From the NCBI RefSeq assembly GCF_017355955.1, contig NZ_JAFFID010000001.1:1860001-1924000 (forward strand): a stretch of 64,000 nucleotides of DNA, in the 5' to 3' direction. The notes beneath the pieces were generated by a model. The model searched no databases and had not been told where the DNA came from. It saw only the letters and a list, made by a program, of their open reading frames with translations. Position 1 is the stretch's first letter. The number at the start of each line of letters is the position of its first letter. Of the stretch, positions 1 to 6,185 are shown one piece after another. Origin of the DNA: Sabulibacter ruber (GTDB lineage Bacteria; Bacteroidota; Bacteroidia; Cytophagales; Hymenobacteraceae). Made by a program: the position numbers and the translations under genes.

Positions 1-1
1 G

Positions 2-445
2 GACAGGGGAAAGATGAAGAAAGTGATGTTCACCATCCTTTTCTCCGAGAACGAGAAAGAAACGAAAGGAAGGGAAACCATGAAGGCAATGAAAATCAGG
101 GAGCAGCGGGAAGCCGCAAAAGACCTCTTCCGAAGCTGCTTCCCCACTGTGATGCGTCTGTTTGAGTACATCAAGCAGGAGAACCACCGCCTGCTCGCCT
201 GCCTCCTGCAAGCCATAGAGGCCCACGTACTTTTGAACAAGGTGTGCGGCAGGATAAAGAGGGAGAGACCGGCCATGCCCCTGTTCACGGTGCACGATTC
301 CATCCTGACCACGGAGATGAACAAGGACTATTTGGTTAGGGTGGTAAGGGAAGAGTGCCTACGGCTCACCGGCTACACGCCAAGGGCAGAGCCTAACCTG
401 CTGCACCCCGGAAAGCTGGAAATGCCATTTAAAACGGCGGCATAG
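2..445 (+). CDS. C-terminal fragment of a probable polymerase (family A-like palm)
   Basis: The frame is open to the left edge, so this is the end of a longer gene and the ATG at base 14 need not be its start. Counting from that ATG, residues 64-72 (LLQAIEAHV) are followed by TVHDSI with the acidic residue at 95. A helix ending in Q..EA, then a hydrophobic strand with HD[ES], is the arrangement of the palm and motif C of Pol I-type and T7-like single-subunit polymerases. The K..MF.ILFS stretch at residues 2-11 could be the end of the motif B helix. Bacteroidota mobile elements often carry such genes, which fits the integrase nearby. The identification rests on this short motif only. A degraded gene is also possible. 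Confidence 0.45.
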   Translation, partial: DRGKMKKVMFTILFSENEKETKGRETMKAMKIREQREAAKDLFRSCFPTVMRLFEYIKQENHRLLACLLQAIEAHVLLNKVCGRIKRERPAMPLFTVHDSILTTEMNKDYLVRVVREECLRLTGYTPRAEPNLLHPGKLEMPFKTAA

Positions 446-1186
446 AATAAATTAACAGAACCGATGCCATGACCCTGTTTTAGCCCTACCATAATATTTT
501 CTGAATTGAATGGTGCCATTGGCACCTGAAAAGGATGCGCCTCTTGGCGGGGCTAAAACAGCGGTAAAACAAGGTCTTCAGAGGTATGCGGGTGCCACCT
601 TAAACCACAAAGACAAAGCGCGTGGGTAGTCTGGCCTGTGTACTTCCGGATGGCTAAAGAGAACCCATTGGACAATGGAAGGTTTCTGTTGCACAGGCTT
701 GAAAATAGCCTGTTATAGGCGTTTACAGCTATCCATTGCTGTGGATTGACTTAGGCCAGCTTGGCAAGCGAAGCCTGAATGGACGGCCTGAAACAGGGCT
801 AAAACAGCCATTTTGCAATAGCGAAGCAGAGGGCTGTTCTAGGGCAAGCGGAAACAGGGGAAAGACGGTTTGCTTGTCTCTGCTCAAGGGCGAGGAAGCA
901 AAATTCAGAACTCTGGTTTTAGCCGTTTAGAGCCGTTTCCAGAATCAAAGGCAGAGGAGAGAGTTGAGGGGGAGAAATGGGAATGAAGGGGCTAAAAACA
1001 GGGCTAAACCACTATGGCAAAGGGATGGTGTAAGCCGTTAAATTATTTAACAGATACAGAAACTCCGTTTAAAATAGTGAACCACCTTCATCTTAAATCA
1101 TCAGGTACACATCAGAACATCTATCTAAAAGCAATTAAGCCAAAATAGATAGCACTTTTTTAAACCAATTAAAAAATTCATCAATG
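446..1186. other. Gene-free stretch with inverted and direct GGGCTAAAACAG repeats
   Basis: No convincing gene is seen; the 64-codon frame at 736-930 has no recognisable features. A 12-base inverted repeat (CTGTTTTAGCCC at 475-486, GGGCTAAAACAG at 550-561) encloses a hairpin GGTGCC-ATT-GGCACC at 512-526. GGGCTAAAACAG recurs near 795-808, and GGGGCTAAAAACAGGGCTAAACC lies near 988-1010. The repeats resemble one arm of the palindromic family found in many other gaps of this window. Part of the stretch may act as a terminator for the polymerase-like gene. Confidence 0.5.
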
Positions 1187-1210
1187 CAAAAAAAAGGGAG
1201 CATTGCTCCC
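1187..1210 (-). terminator. Rho-independent terminator after the excisionase-like gene
   Basis: The stem GGGAGC/GCTCCC (1196-1201 and 1205-1210) is followed, on the minus strand, by a run of T (A run at 1188-1195 on the plus strand). It lies 12 bases beyond the stop codon of the gene at 1223-1477. Confidence 0.75.
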
Positions 1211-1222
1211 TCTCTTTTACTA

Positions 1223-1477
1223 TCAATTACCAAATTTTATCCTCTCAATATCTTCAGCCCTAAATCTATTTTGGTCTGAATATTGAACCGGAACCAAAAC
1301 CCCTTCCTTAATTAACTTTTTAAGGGTATTGAAACTGCAGTTCAACTCTTCCATAACCTGTTTAGGCTTAAGCAGCGGCTTGGACATTTGAAGAGGTGAA
1401 ATCATATTAGCAACCTTATTAAAAAATCTCTCTTCAAATTCATTTAAATCATTCTTTGTCAAAATATCAATATTCAT
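1223..1477 (-). CDS. Helix-turn-helix DNA-binding protein (excisionase-like)
   Basis: 84 residues. The C-terminal half (about 35-84) has the pattern of a MerR/excisionase-type winged helix: LLKPKQVMEELNCSFNTLKKLIKEG, a wing with V.VQYSDQNRFR, then AEDIERI. Such proteins are recombination directionality factors or small regulators of integrative elements. It lies 96 bases downstream of the integrase on the same strand, has its own likely promoter (1519-1552) and ends in a terminator. The N-terminal 30 residues are probably a short helix for oligomerisation (inference). Confidence 0.7.
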   Translation of the reverse strand: MNIDILTKNDLNEFEERFFNKVANMISPLQMSKPLLKPKQVMEELNCSFNTLKKLIKEGVLVPVQYSDQNRFRAEDIERIKFGN

Positions 1478-1518
1478 AATTGGATTTTCTAATTTAAACT
1501 TAAATAATTTTCTTTACA

Positions 1519-1552
1519 CAAAAATAAGCTGAACACTTACAAGTGAAAGAAT
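1519..1552 (-). promoter_or_regulatory. Promoter and shared operator-like motif of the excisionase-like gene
   Basis: On the minus strand TATTTTTG (1519-1526) fits the Bacteroidota -7 consensus TAnnTTTG. Nine bases upstream lies ATTCTTTCACTTGTAAG (1536-1552). The same 17 bases stand 8 bases upstream of the -7 box of the integrase gene (2857-2873). The matching position suggests a common activator or repressor site. Confidence 0.6.
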
Positions 1553-1573
1553 AAAATAGGGTGTTATTTGTTC

Positions 1574-2812
1574 TTAACTTACATTTTTCAACAATCCACC
1601 TTCTAATTCAAACAACGTTTGCATTTCATTAATAATCTTAAGCGGCACTACTTTAGCGTATACTTGCGTAGTCTTTACACTCTTATGACCCAACATTTTA
1701 CCTATGGCTTCCCTTGAAATACCTAATGAGAACAACTTTGTAGCGAAAGTGTGTCTAGCTACGTGACTAGAAATATTTTTACTAATACCACACTCTTCTG
1801 CGACAATTTTTAAATACTTGTTGTAGTTCTTCAATGAGGGAATCGGAAAAAATGTACCACGCGAAAGACTAACTGGATGATTCTTGTACTTTTCAATAAT
1901 CATTTTTGCATCTGAAAATAAAGGCACAGTAAACTGCTCTCCTGTTTTTCCCCTACAACCAACTACCCACTCCCAATCACAGTTAGGCATCTTCTTAATG
2001 TAGGCTTGGTGAACAGTTTCCAAATCACAGAAAGAAAGCCCTGTGCGGCAGCAAAAAAGGAAGAAATCACGCGCCATCCCTAAATACTCTTTACCAAACT
2101 CCATTTCTTCAAGAATTTTCAACTCGGCATCTTCCAAATAGGCGGTTTCTGGTTCTTTATAAGTAAAAACATGGCTTGCAAAGATATTTTGCTTCATTAC
2201 GCCATTCTTAAAGGCAGAACTTAAAACTGTTTTAAGCTTCTTAAGGTGGTTTTGAACAGTGTTGTGGCTTAACCCTTCTGTATAAGCCATATAGTTTCCA
2301 TATTCCACTAAAAAATTTTCCGTTAAATTATTTAATGAAATCGAGGCCTTGTTGGATGAGGCAAGAAAGTCTTCCAGCTTCCTTAATGAAGATTTATAAT
2401 GCCTTAAAGTATCTTTCCCTTTATTACTGGCACCTCTTGCAAACTTAACTTCCTCTACATTAATAAACTCTTTAAAAGTACCAATCAATTTTTTATCAAT
2501 TGAAACATTTCCTTTCAGGTATTGCTTTAACAACTCGCCTGTTATAAACACACCTTTATAGTTCAATTCATCAAAAATCTTAAATACCTTAACCTTTAAT
2601 TCACCTAAGGCTTTATTAATCCTATTTGCATCATACCCACTTCCTTTAGCGCAATCCTTTTTATTACACCAACCCTTTTCTTCTACCTTCATTCCAGTTG
2701 ATATATCTACTATTTCTTTGTTTATAGTCATACGCATAATTATAGGAGATTTGCCATCTTGCCTAATCTTTGATTTTCTAAGAATAAAGGACGTATTAAT
2801 TTTATTTTCCAC
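1574..2812 (-). CDS. Tyrosine-type site-specific integrase
   Basis: 412 residues, full length for the Bacteroidota phage-integrase family. An Arm-type DNA-binding domain lies at the N-terminus, a SAM-like core-binding domain at about 100-210, and the catalytic domain at about 225-400. Visible catalytic residues are Arg in CCRTGLSFCDL (about 258), Lys in the CRGKTGEQF hairpin, His350 and Arg353 in SSHVARHTF, His376 in LGHKS and the nucleophile Tyr385 in TQVYAKV. The start is GTG at 2812. It faces away from the tRNA-Lys pair, as expected for an element integrated at that tRNA. The codon use is AT-rich compared with the chromosomal genes further right. Confidence 0.95.
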   Translation of the reverse strand: MENKINTSFILRKSKIRQDGKSPIIMRMTINKEIVDISTGMKVEEKGWCNKKDCAKGSGYDANRINKALGELKVKVFKIFDELNYKGVFITGELLKQYLKGNVSIDKKLIGTFKEFINVEEVKFARGASNKGKDTLRHYKSSLRKLEDFLASSNKASISLNNLTENFLVEYGNYMAYTEGLSHNTVQNHLKKLKTVLSSAFKNGVMKQNIFASHVFTYKEPETAYLEDAELKILEEMEFGKEYLGMARDFFLFCCRTGLSFCDLETVHQAYIKKMPNCDWEWVVGCRGKTGEQFTVPLFSDAKMIIEKYKNHPVSLSRGTFFPIPSLKNYNKYLKIVAEECGISKNISSHVARHTFATKLFSLGISREAIGKMLGHKSVKTTQVYAKVVPLKIINEMQTLFELEGGLLKNVS

Positions 2813-2840
2813 TTTGAATAATAGTATTTACTTACAACTG

Positions 2841-2873
2841 CAAAATTAACATTGTGCTTACAAGTGAAAGAAT
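2841..2873 (-). promoter_or_regulatory. Promoter and shared operator-like motif of the integrase
   Basis: On the minus strand TAATTTTG (2841-2848) matches TAnnTTTG. The 17-base motif ATTCTTTCACTTGTAAG (2857-2873) lies 8 bases upstream of it, as it does before the excisionase-like gene. Confidence 0.6.
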
Positions 2874-3000
2874 TTATTTCACTTGCATAATACAGTTATC
2901 TACAACTAAGGTGGTTTAGCTATAACAAATGAATCAAATTCATTCCTTAAGCTCAAGAATAGCAAATAGTGGAAACTGGCTAATAGGAAGGAGTAAGAAA

Positions 3001-3105
3001 GTGGCCCTTTTGAAACAAGTATTAGTGGCCCTTTCTGGAGTAGTGGCAGTGACCCTTTAAGTGGCCTAATTCGCACAGCAAACCCAAGGCCACTATACAG
3101 GCCAC
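3001..3105. repeat. Cluster of GTGGCC repeats between integrase and tRNA-Lys
   Basis: Direct copies GTGGCCCTTT (3001-3010 and 3025-3034), GTGACCCTTT (3049-3058) and GTGGCCTAAT (3061-3070) are followed by inverted copies GGCCAC at 3088-3093 and 3100-3105. The first three are 24 bases apart, close to a whole number of helical turns. Regularly spaced short repeats between an integrase gene and its attachment site are typical of arm-type integrase or directionality-factor binding sites; that role is inferred. Confidence 0.6.
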
Positions 3106-3150
3106 TAATCTTTTGAAATAAATTGCAAGTTTTGAAAGGGTTATAAACGC

Positions 3151-3185
3151 AAAAACCACCCAAACACATAGTGTTGAGTGGTTTT
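3151..3185 (-). terminator. Terminator downstream of the first tRNA-Lys copy
   Basis: The minus strand forms a hairpin with AAAACCAC/GTGGTTTT as the outer stem and CAACAC/GTGTTTG inside, followed by TTTTT. It lies 24 bases past the 3' end of the tRNA at 3209-3281. Confidence 0.6.
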
Positions 3186-3208
3186 GATAACCTTTGAAGG
3201 TTTAAGCG

Positions 3209-3281
3209 TGATCCCGCTGGGATTCGAACCCAGGACCCATACATTAAAAGTGTATTGCTCTACCAGCTGAGCTACAGAATC
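3209..3281 (-). tRNA. tRNA-Lys (anticodon UUU), element-proximal copy
   Basis: 73 bases. The acceptor stem GATTCTG/CGGGATC, D arm, anticodon loop CTTTTAA (UUU), T arm CTGGG-TTCGAAT-CCCAG and discriminator A are all readable. CCA is not encoded. It differs from the second copy at one acceptor-stem base, giving a G-U pair where the other copy has G-C. No promoter fits in the 20 bases between it and the upstream terminator. Confidence 0.95.
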
Positions 3282-3301
3282 AGAAAAAGTAAGAAGGTGG
3301 T

Positions 3302-3335
3302 AAAAAAGCCTTTCTGATTGAGTGACCAGAAAGGC
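3302..3335 (-). terminator. Terminator between the two tRNA-Lys genes
   Basis: The stem GCCTTTCTG/CAGAAAGGC (3327-3335 and 3308-3316 read on the minus strand) has a 10-base loop and is followed by TTTTTT. It lies directly after the promoter-proximal tRNA-Lys and would hinder transcription of the next copy. Confidence 0.7.
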
Positions 3336-3348
3336 TTCTGTAATCAAG

Positions 3349-3421
3349 TGATCCCGCTGGGATTCGAACCCAGGACCCATACATTAAAAGTGTATTGCTC
3401 TACCAGCTGAGCTACGGAATC
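3349..3421 (-). tRNA. tRNA-Lys (anticodon UUU), promoter-proximal copy
   Basis: 73 bases, identical to the copy at 3209-3281 except for the acceptor arm (GATTCCG, fully Watson-Crick at that position). A good promoter lies just upstream (3466-3496). This is probably the original, functional gene. Confidence 0.97.
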
Positions 3422-3465
3422 TTTTACTACCTTTGCTTTCAAGGGCGTTTCCCTCATTTGCGATG

Positions 3466-3496
3466 CAAAAGTATAAACCCTTTCTGTAAATGCCAA
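3466..3496 (-). promoter_or_regulatory. Promoter of the tRNA-Lys genes
   Basis: On the minus strand TTG (3494-3496), a 20-base spacer and TACTTTTG (3466-3473) match the Bacteroidota housekeeping promoter TTG-N(17-23)-TAnnTTTG. The expected RNA start is about 40 bases before the mature tRNA. It overlaps the first codons of the divergent gene at 3490. Confidence 0.75.
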
Positions 3497-4254
3497 ACAT
3501 TGCTCACAAATTAAATGTGTTTTTTTGCGCCATTTTCTTCTTTTGCGCACAACCTATTCTTGCTCAACCTTCTAGCAAAACGTTAGCTAAGGCAGATTCC
3601 CTTTACAACCAACATAAGTACACCCAAGCTCTGGAAATCTATGAGCATTTGCTGGAAAAAGACAGGGTATATTCCCCTCAGATGCTCCTGAAAATGGCTT
3701 ACATTCATGAAGGGCTGCAGCAATACACCCAGTCTATGCACTATCTGCAGCTATTCTACAGTAAAAGCCCCAGCAGATCGGTGCTGAGGAAAATGGAGGA
3801 AGTGGGACTCCAGCAGCATCTAACAGGTTACGAGTATACCGATTGGGACTTCTTCAAAACCCAGTTTTATAAATACTACTCCCAAATTCTGGAACTGTTG
3901 CTGGTTGGCGCAGTGGTTACCATGACCTTGCTCTTAATCAGGTGGGCTAAAAAGAAGCCTATCAGTGCTGAGGCAAAGCTTGGGTTTGTGGTCTACGTTG
4001 GGTTTGTTTTCTATTTCGCCAACTTCCTGACCATTGACCAACAAGGCATTATCCGGAACAGTAATGTGCCCATCATGACGGCTCCCTCGGCTGGGGCTGG
4101 GCTGGTGGCTTCTGTGGGCACGGGGCATAAAGTGAACATCATGGGCGAGGAAGATATCTGGTACCGCATTGAGTGGAATGGCCAGCCTGCTTATATCAGG
4201 AAGAACAACCTGTTGCTGCTTCCACAGCCCTTGGATGAGAAGACCCTGTTCTGA
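3490..4254 (+). CDS. TPR and SH3 domain membrane protein
   Basis: 254 residues. A signal peptide (to about residue 25, ending PILAQ) is followed by two or three TPR-like helical pairs (KADSLYNQHKYTQALEIYEHLL, then AYIHEGLQQYTQSMHYLQLFY). Two membrane helices follow at about 133-153 and 160-180. A C-terminal bacterial SH3-type domain (about 195-245) contains TAPSAGAGLVASVGTGHKVNIMG and a tryptophan pair. The layout recalls the BatE-like TPR/SH3 proteins of Bacteroidota, but no batABCD genes are near. The SH3 part should lie in the periplasm and may bind peptidoglycan (inference). The gene stands alone. Confidence 0.65.
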   Translation: MPNIAHKLNVFFCAIFFFCAQPILAQPSSKTLAKADSLYNQHKYTQALEIYEHLLEKDRVYSPQMLLKMAYIHEGLQQYTQSMHYLQLFYSKSPSRSVLRKMEEVGLQQHLTGYEYTDWDFFKTQFYKYYSQILELLLVGAVVTMTLLLIRWAKKKPISAEAKLGFVVYVGFVFYFANFLTIDQQGIIRNSNVPIMTAPSAGAGLVASVGTGHKVNIMGEEDIWYRIEWNGQPAYIRKNNLLLLPQPLDEKTLF

Positions 4255-4273
4255 TGGTATCTTTATACAACGC

Positions 4274-4352
4274 GTAACTATTGCACAGCGCGCATTAACT
4301 GGTTTGATCAAGTAGGCACACCGGTGCTACATTATTTTGTAACTATAGTACA
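4274..4352 (+). promoter_or_regulatory. Two copies of a GTAACTATWGYACA motif upstream of the MFS gene
   Basis: GTAACTATTGCACA (4274-4287) and GTAACTATAGTACA (4339-4352) lie 65 bases apart. The core ACTATAGTACA recurs upstream of susC at 10916-10926. Because the genes belong to one utilization locus, this may be the operator of its regulator. Confidence 0.4.
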
Positions 4353-4448
4353 TAAAGCTGCGCAGTGCATCAACTAATTTTAGGCCATTCCCTAGCCGGC
4401 AATCTGAAGCAGACGGGAGTGCTTGGGGTTACTTAAACCAGCCGATAT

Positions 4449-5714
4449 ATGATGCAAGCAACTGCCACTGATCAAAGAAACCATCTCCAGGACAAGCCAA
4501 AGTTTACGGAGAAACATTACCTGGTCACCTTCACCTTCGTGGTTTCGCTCTTTATGCTCTGGGGCATTGCCATCACCATGGGCGATGTGCTGAACCGCCA
4601 TTTCCAGAACGTGCTGAATGTGTCCAAGGCAGAATCTGGGCTGGTGCAGTTCTCCATTTTTGGGGCATACGCCGTGATGGGCATCCCCGCCGGGCTGTTC
4701 ATGAAGCGCTTCGGGTACAAGAATGGCGTGTTGCTGGGCCTCACGCTGTATGCCTGCGGCGCTTTCCTGTTCCTGCCCGCCGCTAATGCCGAGTCGTTCG
4801 GGTTCTTCCGGATTGCTTTGTTTGTGCTGGCCTGCGGGCTGGCGACGTTAGAGGCGGTGGCACACCCCTTTGTCGCTTCTCTGGGCGATGAGCGCACCAG
4901 TGACCAGCGCCTCAATTTCGCGCAAGGATTCAACGGATTGGGCGCGGTGATTGGTCCGCTCATTGGAGGTTACTTTATTTTACGCGTGGGCGGCGACACC
5001 CAAGAAGGCCTGAGCGCTGTCAAGACGCTTTACCTGAGCATTGGTGTTTTGATCACCCTCATCGCCGTTGCATTCTCCTTCGTGAAAGTGCCTGCCCTGA
5101 AAGATGCCCACACTATTGACCCGGATGCCTACGAGGTGGCCGCCACGCCCCAGGACCTGAAAGCCCCCAAGAAACTGTTCCAGCACCGGCACTTTGTCTG
5201 GGCGTTCATCACGCAGTTCTTCAACGTGGGGGCCCAAGGCGCCACCTGGGCCTTTTTCATCAACTACGGCGTGGAGAAAATGGCCCTTACCGATGAAACT
5301 GCTTCTTATTACTTCTCCCTGAGCATGGTCATGATGATGTTGGGTCGCTTTATCGGGACGTACCTGATGCGGTTTATCGCTCCTAATAAGCTGCTGGCGG
5401 CTTTTGCCTTGGCCAACATAGGCATGTGCCTGATCATCGCCCAAAGCTGGGGTTGGCCCTCCTTTATCGCCCTGCTGATGCTCAATTTTTTCTTCAGCAT
5501 CATGTTCCCTACCATCTTCAGTTTGGGTTTGAAAGATCTGGGACCTAACACGCAACAGGCCTCTTCCTTTATTGTGATGGGCGTGGTGGGTGGAGCCGTG
5601 TTCCCTCCGCTCATGGGCCTCATCGCGAACCAGGATGTAGCGCACGCCTACTACCTGCCTATTCTTTGCTACGCCGTCATTTTCCTGTTCGGGTACCGGC
5701 TTTATAAACCCTGA
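4449..5714 (+). CDS. MFS sugar permease, fucose/glucose-galactose (FHS) family
   Basis: 421 residues with about twelve hydrophobic helices. The N-terminal FVVSLFMLWGIAITMGDVLNRHFQ and the helix GLATLEAVAHPFVASLGDE match the L-fucose:H+ symporter family (FHS, FucP-like). The Glu of TLEAVAHPF corresponds to the functional membrane Glu of FucP (ETAANPF there). The protein moves a monosaccharide or small sugar with protons across the inner membrane. It lies upstream of the hybrid regulator, SusCD and GH130, so it probably takes in the sugar that GH130 releases. The substrate cannot be read from sequence. A perfect terminator follows. Confidence 0.85.
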   Translation: MMQATATDQRNHLQDKPKFTEKHYLVTFTFVVSLFMLWGIAITMGDVLNRHFQNVLNVSKAESGLVQFSIFGAYAVMGIPAGLFMKRFGYKNGVLLGLTLYACGAFLFLPAANAESFGFFRIALFVLACGLATLEAVAHPFVASLGDERTSDQRLNFAQGFNGLGAVIGPLIGGYFILRVGGDTQEGLSAVKTLYLSIGVLITLIAVAFSFVKVPALKDAHTIDPDAYEVAATPQDLKAPKKLFQHRHFVWAFITQFFNVGAQGATWAFFINYGVEKMALTDETASYYFSLSMVMMMLGRFIGTYLMRFIAPNKLLAAFALANIGMCLIIAQSWGWPSFIALLMLNFFFSIMFPTIFSLGLKDLGPNTQQASSFIVMGVVGGAVFPPLMGLIANQDVAHAYYLPILCYAVIFLFGYRLYKP

Positions 5715-5740
5715 ACACTTCCCGGTTTTACTCTACAGAC

Positions 5741-5803
5741 CGCCTCTGCGTTTCGGACCTGTTTTCTCGTAAACAGGTCCGAAACGCAGAGGCGTTTTTT
5801 TTT
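5741..5803 (+). terminator. Strong terminator with 24-bp perfect stem
   Basis: The arms 5741-5764 and 5771-5794 pair perfectly around TCTCGT and are followed by nine T. The inner part (GTTTCGGACCTGTTT/AAACAGGTCCGAAAC) is a member of the dispersed palindrome family. Confidence 0.9.
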
Positions 5804-5893
5804 AAGCCTAGGATTTTCCGAACACCTCAATTAAGGAATATAGAGCACAACTTCGCCCAAGAACATGAGCCAGAGTGGTTCCAATTTCTGATT

Positions 5894-5933
5894 CTGTTTC
5901 TGGGTCATTTTTCAGAAAATAGGTTCAAAACGC
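5894..5933. repeat. Dispersed palindrome, degenerate copy
   Basis: It starts CTGTTTCTGGGTCATTTTTC and ends AGGTTCAAAACGC. It has the same order of blocks as the better copies, but the stem is weak. Otherwise the 471-base gap before the hybrid regulator (5715-6185) contains only the strong terminator and AT-rich DNA with no clear operator. Confidence 0.45.
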
Positions 5934-6185
5934 CTTAGATTATTGAAAAGCTATTTCCATACTTTATGGTAATTTGTTTGCTAACATGCTTTATTCCAAA
6001 CAGCACCAATTTACAATCCTGATAAAAAATCATTAAATTAGACTTAGTCATTAACGCATTTTCAATCAATTGCTTTATTAATAAAATTCCGCTTAAAACA
6101 GTACGCCCTACAAATGGCTTTAGTAGCCAACCCGCCTGAAGAACAGAACCAAGATTTCATATCTGCCTTGCTAAAACGCTAGAAT

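Larger units (their letters stand above)
1..3208. mobile_element. tRNA-Lys-proximal end of an integrative element (partial)
   Basis: The element runs off the left edge. The order from the tRNA side is tRNA-Lys 3' end, GTGGCC repeat cluster, tyrosine integrase, excisionase-like protein, gene-free repeat-rich DNA and a polymerase-like fragment. An integrase gene next to the 3' end of a tRNA, transcribed away from it, is the usual layout of an element inserted at a tRNA. The stretch from about 1050 to 3000 is AT-rich compared with the genes after 3490. The second attachment site is not visible, so the length and kind (ICE, island or prophage) cannot be settled here. No conjugation or capsid gene is seen. 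Confidence 0.65.

Noticed and set aside
736..930. 64-codon open frame in the element
   Set aside because: It crosses GGGCTAAAACAG repeats, has no recognisable protein features and no promoter-like sequence.
2906..3550. Three minus-strand open frames across the tRNA region
   Set aside because: They read through the tRNA-Lys genes; the repeated SVAQLVEQYTFNVWVLGSN is merely translated tRNA sequence.
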